NCBI RefSeq assembly: GCF_002104515.1
Contig: NZ_NBOE01000002.1
Span: forward strand, 1 to 64,000
Direction of reading: 5' to 3'
Length of the DNA: 64,000 bases
Source: Colwellia polaris
GTDB taxonomy: Bacteria; Pseudomonadota; Gammaproteobacteria; Enterobacterales; Alteromonadaceae
In this document: positions 55,524-64,000 of the stretch, piece after piece
How positions within the stretch are numbered: the first letter of the stretch is position 1
Layout: each line of letters opens with the position of its first letter
Position numbers and translations under genes: made by a program
Notes under the pieces: model-generated
The model's input: the letters and a program-made list of their open reading frames with translations, nothing else
Told to the model about the DNA's origin: nothing
The model's database searches: none

Positions 55524-55694
55524 AACTCTTTGAGTTCATCAGCATATATTGCAGTAATTTCTACTTAAGAATAAACACCATAAATACGATGTAATTGCTT
55601 TTTTATGTGCTAAACAACATATCAGCGGCTTGCATGCTTAGTGGCAAGTCGCGTAAACTAATGCCGATTTTGATTTATATCTTGGATAGCACAA

Positions 55695-55985
55695 ATGTTC
55701 ATTTCAGTAACTAATAGGCGATTTATCGCAATCTGGCTTAGTGCCATATTGTTAGTATTGTCTGTGGCTGCTGCTGCACATAGTGTTGAACACGTAGATG
55801 ATGGTGTTAAAAAACACTGTACGTTGTGTTTTCATCAACATCAATTCGATCAAGTACTACCGCAGCAAGATGCCAATCTTGACTTTAATAGTCAACAAGT
55901 AGAAACAAGCGAAACTGCTCAACCAATATTAACATTAGTTCATCAGGTTAATTACCTAAGCCGCGCACCACCAAAAAATCTTTAA
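55695..55985 (+). CDS. Small secreted or membrane protein with a CxxC motif, upstream of the zinc module
   Basis: A 96-residue protein: a basic N-terminus and one hydrophobic stretch (IWLSAILLVLSVAAAA), then HSVEHVDDGVKKHCTLCFHQHQFDQVL, a His/Cys-rich segment that could bind zinc or another metal, and a polar tail. It resembles DUF2946-type proteins that occur with metal transport genes. It precedes the His-rich outer-membrane protein by 96 bases in the same direction and is likely part of that unit. The exact role is unknown. Confidence 0.65.
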   Translation: MFISVTNRRFIAIWLSAILLVLSVAAAAHSVEHVDDGVKKHCTLCFHQHQFDQVLPQQDANLDFNSQQVETSETAQPILTLVHQVNYLSRAPPKNL

Positions 55986-56080
55986 AGCTAATTATTTAAC
56001 AACTTTTTTAACATAGCCAACTTGCCAATTGAGTAAGTGGGTTGGTGTATTCGTATATAATTTATTTTAGAGATTTCCCA

Positions 56081-57367
56081 ATGAAAAAATTTCAACTGGC
56101 TTCACGTGCTGTATCTAAAGATATTACTAGCCGTTTAACTACAATTTCTCCGAGCAAAGTTACAGCCGCTTTAATCATGTCTGGCGCTTTCCCATTACTT
56201 TCGTTCGCCGAAACACCTACAGTGTCTGACGTTAATGTTAGTGCTATTTTAGATGGTTATTATCAAAGTGAAGATCGCCTAATGGCTGAAAGGTCTAAAG
56301 GCTTTGGCATAGGCGAAACTGAGTTAGCAATTAGTGCCAACATCGATGATATGTTCTACGGTAAGCTTACAACTGTTTTTGAGTCACACGATGGCGAAAG
56401 CGAAGTTAATGTAGAAGAAGCATTTATACAGACGATGGCATTACCTAATGGTTTCAGTGTTCGAGCGGGCCGATTTCTATCTGATATTGGTTACTTAAAT
56501 AATCAGCACCTTCATACTGACTCATTCACTAGCAGACCAAGTGCTTACCGTGCATTTTTAGGTAACCATTATTTCGATGACGGCTTAAGAGTAAGCTATA
56601 TTGCGCCAACAGATTTATATTGGACTATGGGAGCTGAAGCATTTTCAGGTGATAGTTTACGTGCAGAAGATGAAACTGGTGAACGCGAGTTTGATAGCAC
56701 AGGTGTTTATACCTTGTTTACAAAAATTGGTGGCGATATAGGCGTTGAAAGCTCATGGCAATTCGGCCTAAGTTATTTGCGTAATGAAAATGGTTTGTTA
56801 ACTGCTGAAGATCATGACGAGCATGATGAACACGATGAAGAGCATGAAGAACATGACGAGCATGGTCACAGTCACTCTGCAGCCTATACAGGTAAAAATA
56901 CCTTTGTTGCCGACTTTGTTTATAAGTGGGCGCCTAATGGTAACTATAAATATCAGCATCTAACACTTAGTGCTGAATATTTTAGAGTCAGCGACTTTAT
57001 GGTGCCTGAACTAGATGAAGATCATTTAGATGATGATCATTTAGAAGAAGAGCACCATGAAGAAGGTAGTGGAAACGACTATCATCAAGCATGGTATGTT
57101 AGTGGTGTTTATCAATTTTCGCCAAATTGGTCTGCTGGATTAAGATACGGCAAACTAGATACTCAATTATTACATGAAGAACATTTTGATAAACAAACGC
57201 TTAAAGAAACTGAATTTAGCGTGGCATGGCACAATAGTCACTTCTCAACAGTGAGAGTTGAATTTAGCCATCAAAGTAATACTGGTTTTGAAAATGCTGA
57301 TAATGACAACGTAATAACTTTACAATATGTAATGGCACTAGGAGCACATAATGCGCATCAATTTTAA
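56081..57367 (+). CDS. Outer-membrane beta-barrel with His/Asp/Glu-rich metal-binding loops
   Basis: A 428-residue protein. A long basic N-terminus leads to a hydrophobic signal with cleavage at SFA-ET. The mature chain has porin-like strands (GFSVRAGRFLSDIGYLNNQHLHTDSFTSRPSAYRAFLGNH and so on). Near residues 245-265 is a run built almost only of His, Asp and Glu (HDEHDEHDEEHEEHDEHGHSH pattern), and a second acidic-His loop (ELDEDHLDDDHLEEEHHEE) lies near 310-330. Such loops bind zinc. It lies directly before a ZnuA-like gene, whose start overlaps its end by 17 bases. It is probably an outer-membrane entry route or sink for zinc. The ATG at 56081 is chosen over a frame opening at 56042. Confidence 0.8.
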   Translation: MKKFQLASRAVSKDITSRLTTISPSKVTAALIMSGAFPLLSFAETPTVSDVNVSAILDGYYQSEDRLMAERSKGFGIGETELAISANIDDMFYGKLTTVFESHDGESEVNVEEAFIQTMALPNGFSVRAGRFLSDIGYLNNQHLHTDSFTSRPSAYRAFLGNHYFDDGLRVSYIAPTDLYWTMGAEAFSGDSLRAEDETGEREFDSTGVYTLFTKIGGDIGVESSWQFGLSYLRNENGLLTAEDHDEHDEHDEEHEEHDEHGHSHSAAYTGKNTFVADFVYKWAPNGNYKYQHLTLSAEYFRVSDFMVPELDEDHLDDDHLEEEHHEEGSGNDYHQAWYVSGVYQFSPNWSAGLRYGKLDTQLLHEEHFDKQTLKETEFSVAWHNSHFSTVRVEFSHQSNTGFENADNDNVITLQYVMALGAHNAHQF

Positions 57368-58268
57368 ACTACTTTTGAGTGGCGCTTTATTAACTTTGAG
57401 CCACAGTGCTTTCGCACAAATGAATATTTTTACGTGTGAACCAGAATATGCCGCCTTGGCAAAAGAATTGGCCCCTTCTGCGAAAATTTATTCTGCAACG
57501 ACAGCGATGCAAGATCCACATCTTGTACAAGCACGTCCTAGCTTAATCGCTAAAATGCGCCAAGCTGATCTTGTCGTTTGTGCTGGCGCAGAGCTAGAGG
57601 TAGGTTGGTTGCCTATGTTACAAATGAAAGCAGCTAATTCTAAAGTACGAAATACTGATGAAGGTTTGTTTTTTGCCGCTGATCATGCAGAAACACTAGA
57701 CAAAATGACAAATGTTGATCGCAGTATGGGTGATGTTCACCGTGCTGGAAATCCACATTTACATTTTTCACCAAAGCGTATGCTTGATATTGCAAAGGCA
57801 CTTACCGATAAGTTAATTCAGCTAGATACAAAGCAAAGTGATTTGTATCAGCAGCAGTTATCAAGCTTTACGGCGAGATGGCAGTTAGCTATGAAAAAAT
57901 GGCAGGAAAAATCGGCTCCGTTGAACGGCATGAAAGTTATTGCTTATCACTCAACGTTTCGTTATTTGTTTGCTTTCACTGGTATTGAGTCTGTTGCTGA
58001 TTTAGAGCCTAAACCAGGGTTACCACCAACAAGTAGTCATCTTGCTCGCTTATTAAAGCAAGCCAATAGCGGTGATATTTCAGCTATTGTTTTGGCCTCT
58101 TATCAAGATCAACGTGGTGCAAAATGGTTAGCAGAAAAATCAAATTTACCTATTACAGTTCTACCTTTATCTGTAGGTGGCAATGAGCAGAGCAAAGATT
58201 TGTTCAGCCTTTATGACAGCGCGTTAGATTTATTAATCCAAATAAATAACACACAGAAAAGCTCGTGA
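57351..58268 (+). CDS. ZnuA-like metal-binding protein (cluster A-I)
   Basis: A 305-residue periplasmic protein of the cluster A-I family (ZnuA/TroA-type). The signal peptide ends SAFA. Metal ligands can be placed at DPHLVQ (His near 51), GNPHLHFSP (about 132), AYHSTFRYLF (about 200) and a C-terminal acidic residue, with the EPKPGLPPTSSHL loop. It would bind zinc (or manganese) and hand it to the permease encoded next. The acidic-His loop usual in ZnuA is missing here, which may be compensated by the His-rich outer-membrane protein. The start overlaps the preceding gene by 17 bases. Confidence 0.85.
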   Translation: MRINFKLLLSGALLTLSHSAFAQMNIFTCEPEYAALAKELAPSAKIYSATTAMQDPHLVQARPSLIAKMRQADLVVCAGAELEVGWLPMLQMKAANSKVRNTDEGLFFAADHAETLDKMTNVDRSMGDVHRAGNPHLHFSPKRMLDIAKALTDKLIQLDTKQSDLYQQQLSSFTARWQLAMKKWQEKSAPLNGMKVIAYHSTFRYLFAFTGIESVADLEPKPGLPPTSSHLARLLKQANSGDISAIVLASYQDQRGAKWLAEKSNLPITVLPLSVGGNEQSKDLFSLYDSALDLLIQINNTQKSS

Positions 58269-58286
58269 AGACGATAGGTATTCTCT

Positions 58287-59051
58287 ATGGATTATGAACT
58301 ACTGACCATATTATTACCGGCACTTGCTGCCGGTATCTTAGTGCTTTCAACTCATGTTGTATTGGGTAAACAAGTTTTAAGACGTGGCATTATCTTTATA
58401 GACTTAGCGATAGCACAAATTGCCGCTTTAGGGGCAATTGTTGTACGTATGGATCATGATCTTGCTGAAATTGCTTATGCAACTGTTTGGGTACCTGGAT
58501 TATTTGCTTTAGCTGGTGCAGGCATTATTGCTTTGTTAGCCAAGCACATGGCAGAAGAATTAGAAGCCATGATAGGTTGCTTCTATGTTTTATCAGCTGT
58601 AACGGCAATGTTGTTGCTGTCGAATGATCCACATGGTGGAGAATTACTTAAACAACTCATGTCGGGCCAAATCCTCTGGGTTAGTTGGCAGCAGTTATTA
58701 TTACCCTCGATTGTTTACAGTGCTATTCTTGCATTAATACTATGTAAGCCTAAAGTGTTAGACGGAGCGTATTTCTATTTATTGTTCGCTATCGTAATAA
58801 CATTATCGGTTGAGCTAGTTGGTGTTTATCTTGTTTTTAGTAGTTTGATATTACCCGCGCTTGCGATTAATAAGTTACAAGGTAAGCGAGTATTGTTTTG
58901 GGCATATGGTGTTGGTTTACTAGGTTATATATTAGGTTTGTACTTCTCAGCAAGCTTTGATTTACCAAGCGGTGCTGCCATAGTAGCCACTCTAGCTTTA
59001 AGTGCCATTGTGTTTAGGTTAGTAAATCGATTGGTTGTAAAAAGCCGCTAA
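58287..59051 (+). CDS. ABC-3 family metal permease (ZnuB-like)
   Basis: A 254-residue protein with 7-8 hydrophobic helices and typical ABC-3 segments: the LRRGIIFIDLAIAQIAALGAIV stretch, SGQILWVSW and VELVGVYLVFSSLILPALAIN near the C-terminus. It should form the membrane channel for zinc import with the preceding binding protein. No ATP-binding subunit gene (ZnuC) lies within or beside this unit; a terminator follows. The ATPase must be supplied from elsewhere, if the system works as an ABC importer. Confidence 0.85.
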   Translation: MDYELLTILLPALAAGILVLSTHVVLGKQVLRRGIIFIDLAIAQIAALGAIVVRMDHDLAEIAYATVWVPGLFALAGAGIIALLAKHMAEELEAMIGCFYVLSAVTAMLLLSNDPHGGELLKQLMSGQILWVSWQQLLLPSIVYSAILALILCKPKVLDGAYFYLLFAIVITLSVELVGVYLVFSSLILPALAINKLQGKRVLFWAYGVGLLGYILGLYFSASFDLPSGAAIVATLALSAIVFRLVNRLVVKSR

Positions 59052-59069
59052 GGTGATACGTTCAATAAT

Positions 59070-59103
59070 AAAAAAGCCAGCATGTTAAGTGCTGGCTTTT
59101 TCA
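59070..59103. terminator. Terminator after the zinc module
   Basis: AAAAAGCCAGCA / TGCTGGCTTTTT stem with a 7-base loop, between the plus-strand permease and the convergent DUF481 gene. It is suited to both strands. Confidence 0.88.
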
Positions 59104-59138
59104 ATTCTGAATATAGAAATAATATTTTAGCGAGCTAA

Positions 59139-59918
59139 TTAGAAGCTATAAACTAACGTCATTGCTGTTTCAGTATTAAGGTTTTCTTTATCTTCATCAA
59201 CGTCAGTACTGTAATCTACGGTAAAGCTAAACTTAAGTTGTAATGTTTCAAGTAACTTTGTAGCAATTGACGTTCTTGCTTTATAAGTACTGTTTGCATC
59301 AGACTTAGGTGCGTATTTAGCTACGAATAATTGCTTAAATAACACATGTTCATTTAATTCACGAGTATATAAAGCTTGTGCTTGAACAATAAAAGCGGTG
59401 TTTACTTCTTCAGGATCTGTATCAGTTGCACTTACCACATCGCGCTTAAAACCTGGACCAATATCAGCATCTAATGTTGTTTTTTCTGTTTCATACCAAC
59501 GACGACCCCAACCAGCAGAGATTGAACTTTGGTTGTCAAAGCTACTAAAGCGGTCATCTTCATAAGAAGCATTACCGTAGATATAGTTAGGGCTTGCTTT
59601 ATCAATTGTATAGTTAGTTTGACCGACTACAGTCCATTTTTGATCGCTAGTCTCAAAATGATCTTCGCCATTCTCATCTTCTTCTTCACTTTTCTTTACT
59701 AACAAGCCTAAATTTAAGGTTGATTTCCAAGCCGCTGCTTCATGAGTAAAGTCAAAACCTGCTTTAACATCTGCACTTTTTGTGTCACCAGTTTTAAAAA
59801 GCATGCCCAATTCTGCAGAGGCAGTATAGGGTGATTTAGCTTTTGGTGCAGTTGCTTCTTCTGCAGCAGCGATAAGTGGCATACAACAGATGGCAGCTGA
59901 TAATAACTTATGATTCAT
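59139..59918 (-). CDS. DUF481 family outer-membrane protein
   Basis: A 259-residue protein with a signal peptide (ending IAAA) and a mature beta-rich chain: YTASAELGMLFKTGDTKSADVKAGFDFTHEAAAWKSTLNLG, ASYEDDRFSSFDNQSSISAGWGRRW, ending TLVYSF. This is the DUF481 pattern (YdiY type), described as salt-induced outer-membrane proteins. The exact role is unknown. Its start overlaps the mscS stop by 11 bases, so the two are one operon; the pairing with a mechanosensitive channel agrees with an osmotic-stress role. Confidence 0.85.
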   Translation of the reverse strand: MNHKLLSAAICCMPLIAAAEEATAPKAKSPYTASAELGMLFKTGDTKSADVKAGFDFTHEAAAWKSTLNLGLLVKKSEEEDENGEDHFETSDQKWTVVGQTNYTIDKASPNYIYGNASYEDDRFSSFDNQSSISAGWGRRWYETEKTTLDADIGPGFKRDVVSATDTDPEEVNTAFIVQAQALYTRELNEHVLFKQLFVAKYAPKSDANSTYKARTSIATKLLETLQLKFSFTVDYSTDVDEDKENLNTETAMTLVYSF

Positions 59919-60738
59919 TTTCTTCTTCCTTTCTTAAATGTAATGATAATTGTGGATAAGGGATTTCAATGCCGGCATCGTCGAGCGCAACTTTAATTTT
60001 TTCCAGTAAATCGCGATGCAATGGCCAGTAGTCGCCTGATGATACCCATGGACGAACAACAAAGTTCACTGAACTTTCGGCCAATTCTTGAACACCAATA
60101 ACGACTTCTTTGTTCTTTAATACTAATTCATGCTCGTTAGTAATTTTTGTGAGTAATGCTTTAGTTTTTGCAAGATCTGCATCGTAACTTACACCAATAA
60201 CTAAATCTAATCGGCGCTCAGGCTTAGTAGAAAAGTTAGTAATCGTGCTTGAGGTGATTTTTCCGTTTGGAATGATGACTGTTTTGTTATCGCCTGTTCT
60301 TAATTTTGTAGAAAAAACATGGATTTCTTCGACTATGCCTGTAACACCTGCAACATCAATAAAGTCACCACTTTTAAAAGGTTTTAATATAATAAGTAAC
60401 ACACCCGAAGCGAAATTAGATAAAGATCCTTGCAGTGCTAAGCCTATTGCCAAGCCAGCAGCACCAATAATAGCGACTAAAGATGTGGTGTTAAAACCTA
60501 AGTGGGAAATTGCTGCGATAATAACAATAATAAATAACGTACCGTAAAGTAAGCTACTTAAAAATGAGATTATAGTTTCATCCATGCCTCTAAGTCGCAT
60601 GACTTTTACAACACCATCGCGAACCAAACTAGCAACAAGCTTACCGATGAAAACGATCGCCAAAGCAACGATTAATTTTACTGCAAAATCTATCAGCATT
60701 TGTTGATTTTCTATAAACCAGTGTTGAATTGTGTCCAT
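59908..60738 (-). CDS. mscS: Small-conductance mechanosensitive channel
   Basis: A 276-residue channel that opens under membrane tension to release osmolytes. There are three transmembrane helices; the third, pore-lining one has the Gly/Ala pattern GAAGLAIGLALQGSLSNFASGVLLIILKPF, diagnostic of MscS. The cytoplasmic beta domain (FKSGDFIDVAGVTGIVEEIHVFSTKLRTGDNKTVIIPNGKI) and C-terminal alpha/beta domain follow. The length matches E. coli MscS (286). It is the first gene of a two-gene unit with the DUF481 gene. Confidence 0.95.
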   Translation of the reverse strand: MDTIQHWFIENQQMLIDFAVKLIVALAIVFIGKLVASLVRDGVVKVMRLRGMDETIISFLSSLLYGTLFIIVIIAAISHLGFNTTSLVAIIGAAGLAIGLALQGSLSNFASGVLLIILKPFKSGDFIDVAGVTGIVEEIHVFSTKLRTGDNKTVIIPNGKITSSTITNFSTKPERRLDLVIGVSYDADLAKTKALLTKITNEHELVLKNKEVVIGVQELAESSVNFVVRPWVSSGDYWPLHRDLLEKIKVALDDAGIEIPYPQLSLHLRKEEENES

Positions 60739-60865
60739 TACGTAACCTGAGAATTTTTATGATGGAGGATTATAATGAACCTTAATTGAAATATCATTAC
60801 ATTGTTCAAAAATTAGCGATATTGTACCGTCGTTTAGTGTTTATTTAACGTTTTGGCTTCAAAAA

Positions 60866-60900
60866 CAAAAAATCCGATGAAATATTATCATCGGACTTTT
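60866..60900 (-). terminator. Terminator of fba
   Basis: Stem TCCGATGA / TCATCGGA with an AATATTA loop; on the minus strand it is followed by a TTTTTTG run. It lies about 70 bases after the fba stop. Confidence 0.85.
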
Positions 60901-60969
60901 AGATTAACTTGGCAAAATAAGAGTACTTTGCGCTAGTAAGTGTTTACACCTATCAGGCTGAGTACCACT

Positions 60970-62037
60970 TTATTGTTTAATTATTGCGTCTAATTTACCC
61001 GTTGAATACTGGATAAACATGTTATCTAAAGAAATTGGTTTAATGCCTGAGGCATGGCCAACACTGCCGAATGCTTCATAACGCGCTTTACAAATATCAT
61101 ACATAGCTTGTGTTGAAGCTTTTAAAAATTTACGCGGATCAAATTCGCTAGGATTTTGCGCTAAAAATCGGCGAACAGCACCCGTTGAAGCTAAACGTAA
61201 ATCAGTGTCGATGTTAATTTTACGCACACCGTTTTTAATGCCTTCTTGGATTTGCTCAACCGGTACACCATAAGTTTCTGGTATTTTACCGCCAAACTCA
61301 TTAATAACCGCTAACCAGTCTTGTGGTACAGAAGAAGAACCGTGCATAACTAAATGAGTATTTGGAATACGGTTATGAATCGCTTTAATGCGATCAATAG
61401 CAAGTATGTCGCCTGTAGGTGGGCGAGTGAATTTATAAGCACCATGCGATGTGCCACACGCAATTGCTAAAGCATCAACTTGTGTTTTTTGTACGAAGTC
61501 AGCCGCTTCTTCTGGATCTGTTAACATTTGATCCATGGTTAGTTTACCAACTGCGCCAATACCGTCTTCTTCACCGGCTTCACCTGTTTCAAGTGAGCCC
61601 AAACAGCCTAGCTCTCCTTCAACTGAAACACCACAAGCGTGTGCCATTTCAACCGTACGACGAGTCACATCAACGTTATACTCATAACTAGCAGGTGTTT
61701 TACCATCGTCCATTAGAGAGCCGTCCATCATAACTGATGAAAATCCTAATTGTATTGAACGTTGACAAACGCTAGGTGAAGTACCGTGATCTTGATGCAT
61801 TACCACTGGAATATGTGGGAACTCTTCAATTGCCGCTAAGATTAAGTGACGCAAAAAAGGAGCACCAGCGTAAGCGCGTGCTCCGGCAGAACCCTGAAGT
61901 ATTACGGGGCTATTAGTATCGTTAGCAGCAAGCATAATTGCTCTTACTTGCTCCAAATTATTAACGTTAAAAGCTGGAATACCGTAACCATTTTCGGCGG
62001 CATGATCTAACATTTGGCGCATAGAAACTAAAGCCAT
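60970..62037 (-). CDS. fba: Class II fructose-bisphosphate aldolase
   Basis: A zinc-dependent aldolase that cleaves fructose 1,6-bisphosphate and runs in reverse in gluconeogenesis. Motifs: [48 protein letters not shown] (zinc ligand His and Asp region), [22 protein letters not shown] and [13 protein letters not shown]. At 355 residues it matches the CbbA-type subgroup rather than E. coli FbaA. GGAG lies 8 bases before the ATG. It follows pgk but is separated by over 600 bases, with its own promoter. Confidence 0.95.
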   Translation of the reverse strand: MALVSMRQMLDHAAENGYGIPAFNVNNLEQVRAIMLAANDTNSPVILQGSAGARAYAGAPFLRHLILAAIEEFPHIPVVMHQDHGTSPSVCQRSIQLGFSSVMMDGSLMDDGKTPASYEYNVDVTRRTVEMAHACGVSVEGELGCLGSLETGEAGEEDGIGAVGKLTMDQMLTDPEEAADFVQKTQVDALAIACGTSHGAYKFTRPPTGDILAIDRIKAIHNRIPNTHLVMHGSSSVPQDWLAVINEFGGKIPETYGVPVEQIQEGIKNGVRKINIDTDLRLASTGAVRRFLAQNPSEFDPRKFLKASTQAMYDICKARYEAFGSVGHASGIKPISLDNMFIQYSTGKLDAIIKQ

Positions 62038-62601
62038 GAATTAACTCCTGAGATTGATGATAGTGACAAAATTGATTTCAAATTTGATTTTAATAAAGTT
62101 TCATTGTGAAACTTAATTCTTTCATGTCGTAATTATATCAGAAGAATTTGGTGCTTTGCACGAGAAAAAATTACGTGAAAGTACTTAAAAAATAGCAATA
62201 TTTTACAATTGTTTGATTTGTTTTTTTATTACTAAAATAACAGGGGGATAAAGGGGTTTTTATCGAAGATTACAACAATATTTATGTAATTTTACTACGG
62301 AATGTCATTGGTAAATATAATTTATTTTTAGAATAATGTTTTGTTGATGAATAATAATATACAGACAGTTTTATTCAGCACCTGTAAAAAAAGTTATCAT
62401 TCTACATTCGGTTTTTCTTTCATTGCTATTCATATCACTATTGCTCAGTGGTCTGCTTCCACATTACATTTATAGCTATACCTTTATATAAGTTTTTATC
62501 AAAGAGCTGTATGTTGAATGGTTACTTTTATTGAATAACATTAATGTACTTTTTCGGTTTGCTTTAGAAGTTGTAAAACTAAATTTACTTGTTTTTTTGC
62601 A
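62038..62601. other. Long intergenic region between pgk and fba
   Basis: About 560 bp, very AT-rich, with many homopolymer runs (for example TTTTTTTATT near 62220 and AACAGGGGGATAAAGGGG near 62240). No gene, MITE or repeat was recognised. It contains the fba promoter near 62135 on the minus strand. An unrecognised small RNA is possible but nothing specific supports it. Confidence 0.5.
62132..62140 (-). promoter_or_regulatory. Extended -10 promoter of fba
   Basis: On the minus strand TGATATAAT contains a perfect TATAAT (62137-62132) preceded by the extended TG motif. It lies about 95 bases upstream of the fba ATG. The -35 region is weak (TGCAAA at 17 bases), as is common with extended -10 promoters. 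Confidence 0.55.
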
Positions 62602-62636
62602 TAAAAAAATAGCAGTGTATTCCTACACTGCTATTT
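62602..62636 (-). terminator. Terminator of epd-pgk
   Basis: Stem AAATAGCAGTG / CACTGCTATTT with an 8-base loop. On the minus strand it is followed by TTTTTTT. It begins about 30 bases after the pgk stop and separates pgk from fba. Confidence 0.9.
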
Positions 62637-62666
62637 CGTTGGTTATTCGTCTTGTGTAATACTGAC

Positions 62667-63845
62667 TTATTTTTTAGCGCGAGCTTCTAAAATTGCTACA
62701 GCGGGTAATTTTTTGCCTTCTAAGAATTCAAGGAAAGCACCACCACCTGTTGAAATGTAAGAAACTTTATCTGCAATATCATATTTATCTACCGCAGCTA
62801 AGGTGTCACCACCACCAGCAATTGAAAATGCTTTGCTGTCGGCAATTGCGCGAGCGATAGTTTCTGTGCCTTGACCAAATTGGTCAAATTCAAATACGCC
62901 AACCGGGCCATTCCATACAACAGTGCCAGCATTAGCGATAATCTCTGCTAAGGCTTTAGCGCTTTGTGGACCAATATCAAAGATCATATCTGAGTCAGCA
63001 ACGTCATTCACATTTTTAAGCGTAGCAACGGCTGTTTCAGAAAACTCTTGGCCAACAACAACATCGCTTGGTACTGGGATAGAGCCGTTATTGTCGTTAG
63101 CTTGTTTGGTTAAACGCTTGGCTTCGTCAACTAGATCAGCTTCGAATAGCGATTTTCCTACATTATGGCCTTGTGCGGCAATAAACGTATTAGCAATACC
63201 ACCACCAACCACTAATTGATCAACAATGCCTGCTAATGAATCAAGTACAGTAAGCTTAGTTGAAACCTTTGAACCGCCAACTATGGCAACTAATGGGCGT
63301 GCAGGGTTATCAAGTGCTTGTGATAAAGCCGATAATTCTCCCGCTAATAATGGCCCAGCACAGGCAATAGGTGCATACTTTGCAACACCGTGCGTACTGG
63401 CTTGTGCGCGATGAGCAGTACCAAATGCGTCCATAACGAAAATGTCACATAAAGCGGCTAGCTTTTTAGATAAGGTATCATCGTTATTTTTTTCACCTGT
63501 ATTAAAGCGAATGTTTTCAAAAATAACTAACTCGCCAATATTTACGTCTATACCGTCAAGGTAACTTTTAGCTAAACGTACAGGTACATTTAGCGCAGCA
63601 CTAAGATAGTCGGCCACCGGCTGTAATGAAAACTCTTTATTGTATTCGCCTTCAGTCGGGCGACCTAAATGTGACATTACCATCACTTTAGCACCGCCTT
63701 CTAAAGCGTGTCTAAGTGTAGGTAGGGCAGCTCTTAAACGAGCGTCTGACGTTATTTTGCCGTCTTTAACTGGCACGTTTAAGTCTTCACGAATAAGCAC
63801 ACGCTGATTGTTTAATGCTAAATCGGTCATTTTGATTACTGACAT
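62667..63845 (-). CDS. pgk: Phosphoglycerate kinase
   Basis: Transfers phosphate between 1,3-bisphosphoglycerate and ADP in glycolysis. The N-terminal domain has [25 protein letters not shown] and the [14 protein letters not shown] segment. The C-terminal domain has [15 protein letters not shown], the nucleotide-binding [16 protein letters not shown] and the [11 protein letters not shown] hinge. It is 392 residues long. AGGA lies about 9 bases before the ATG. It follows epd by 72 bases, as in the E. coli epd-pgk-fbaA order. Confidence 0.97.
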   Translation of the reverse strand: MSVIKMTDLALNNQRVLIREDLNVPVKDGKITSDARLRAALPTLRHALEGGAKVMVMSHLGRPTEGEYNKEFSLQPVADYLSAALNVPVRLAKSYLDGIDVNIGELVIFENIRFNTGEKNNDDTLSKKLAALCDIFVMDAFGTAHRAQASTHGVAKYAPIACAGPLLAGELSALSQALDNPARPLVAIVGGSKVSTKLTVLDSLAGIVDQLVVGGGIANTFIAAQGHNVGKSLFEADLVDEAKRLTKQANDNNGSIPVPSDVVVGQEFSETAVATLKNVNDVADSDMIFDIGPQSAKALAEIIANAGTVVWNGPVGVFEFDQFGQGTETIARAIADSKAFSIAGGGDTLAAVDKYDIADKVSYISTGGGAFLEFLEGKKLPAVAILEARAKK

Positions 63846-63917
63846 GTTTATTTCCTGTTGGTAAAGGTTTAACTGTTAAGTAAATAATAAATAAATTTTT
63901 GCTTTAGTCATAACGAA

Positions 63918-64000
63918 CTAACCTGCTTTCGCCATAGTATAGGCCGTATCTAATAAACGGTTTGCAAATCCCCATTCGTTATCACACCAAATAAGTAATT
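63918..64000 (-). CDS. epd: D-erythrose-4-phosphate dehydrogenase, C-terminal end only
   Basis: The last 27 residues read LLIWCDNEWGFANRLLDTAYTMAKAG. The WxDNEWGxxNR pattern is the C-terminus of the glyceraldehyde-3-phosphate dehydrogenase superfamily. The form LIWCDNEWGFANR is that of Epd, the vitamin B6 pathway enzyme, rather than GapA. Its place before pgk also matches the E. coli operon. The rest lies outside the window. GapA/GapB remains possible because most of the protein is unseen. Confidence 0.75.
   Translation of the reverse strand, partial: LLIWCDNEWGFANRLLDTAYTMAKAG

Noticed and set aside
55540-55694. Zur-type operator upstream of the zinc module
   Set aside because: No sequence close to the known palindromic Zur box was found upstream of 55695 or 56081.
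63918-64000. gapA rather than epd for the partial gene at the right edge
   Set aside because: The C-terminal LIWCDNEWGFANR form and the epd-pgk order favour Epd. GapA remains possible because only 27 residues are visible.

Overview
The window looks like the chromosome of a marine gammaproteobacterium of the order Alteromonadales, most likely Colwelliaceae (Colwellia or Thalassotalea type). This is inferred from the AT-rich composition, the gene orders lptD-surA-pdxA-rsmA-apaG-apaH, rplU-rpmA-obgE and epd-pgk-fba, and the style of the signalling proteins. No tRNA or rRNA gene and no CRISPR array were seen.

Layout. 1-3.1 kb: the end of an IS200-like/RAYT transposase, a block of repeats, and a solitary KAP-type P-loop NTPase on the minus strand. 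3.4-9.3 kb: a DUF2805-type protein, a membrane diguanylate cyclase, a small conserved-looking protein, a porin, a RluA-type pseudouridine synthase and an XRE/2TM protein. 9.4-25.3 kb: a cobalamin region. It holds a signal-less BtuF-like protein followed by a 1875-residue hybrid kinase with a THI5/NMT1 sensor, then cobC, a cobalamin riboswitch with cobT-cobS-cobU-cobQ, and, converging on these from a second cobalamin riboswitch, btuB with an apparent propeller-type lipoprotein. 25.5-28 kb: a lone type IV pilin and a sugar-kinase-like gene, flanked by two copies of a 233-bp MITE that has a third copy at 15.97 kb. 28-35.3 kb: a LysR regulator, glutaryl-CoA dehydrogenase, a fused E1 alpha/beta 2-oxoacid dehydrogenase overlapping an acyltransferase-fold protein, argR and galM. 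35.5-40.3 kb: ispB, rplU-rpmA, obgE and a cytochrome c-PQQ dehydrogenase fusion. 40.7-43 kb: a second accessory patch with a Cys-rich small protein, an alpha/beta hydrolase and more copies of the repeats from the left edge. 43-55.5 kb: folA, a chemotaxis receptor, the LPS/outer-membrane/rRNA-methylation cluster, amgK-murU (peptidoglycan recycling) and djlA. 55.7-59.1 kb: a zinc-type uptake module without an ATPase gene. 59.1-64 kb: a DUF481 protein, mscS, fba, pgk and the end of epd.

The main unexplained structure is a pair of loci 40 kb apart (about 0.6-3.07 kb and 41.2-42.8 kb). Unrelated minus-strand genes, the KAP NTPase and the alpha/beta hydrolase, are bracketed by the same two non-coding repeats in the same order and orientation: a ~130-bp L repeat downstream and a ~260-bp R repeat upstream. 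Sequence identity stops right at the cargo 5' end, R appears to carry a promoter and Shine-Dalgarno sequence, and each gene ends in a hairpin resembling an integron attC site. This suggests a cargo-swapping cassette system, integron-like or transposon-like, whose integrase is not in the window. A second notable point is the riboswitch-controlled lipoprotein beside btuB, a possible gammaproteobacterial counterpart of BtuG. Together with the BtuF-like/hybrid-kinase operon it makes this a rich locus for vitamin acquisition and sensing.
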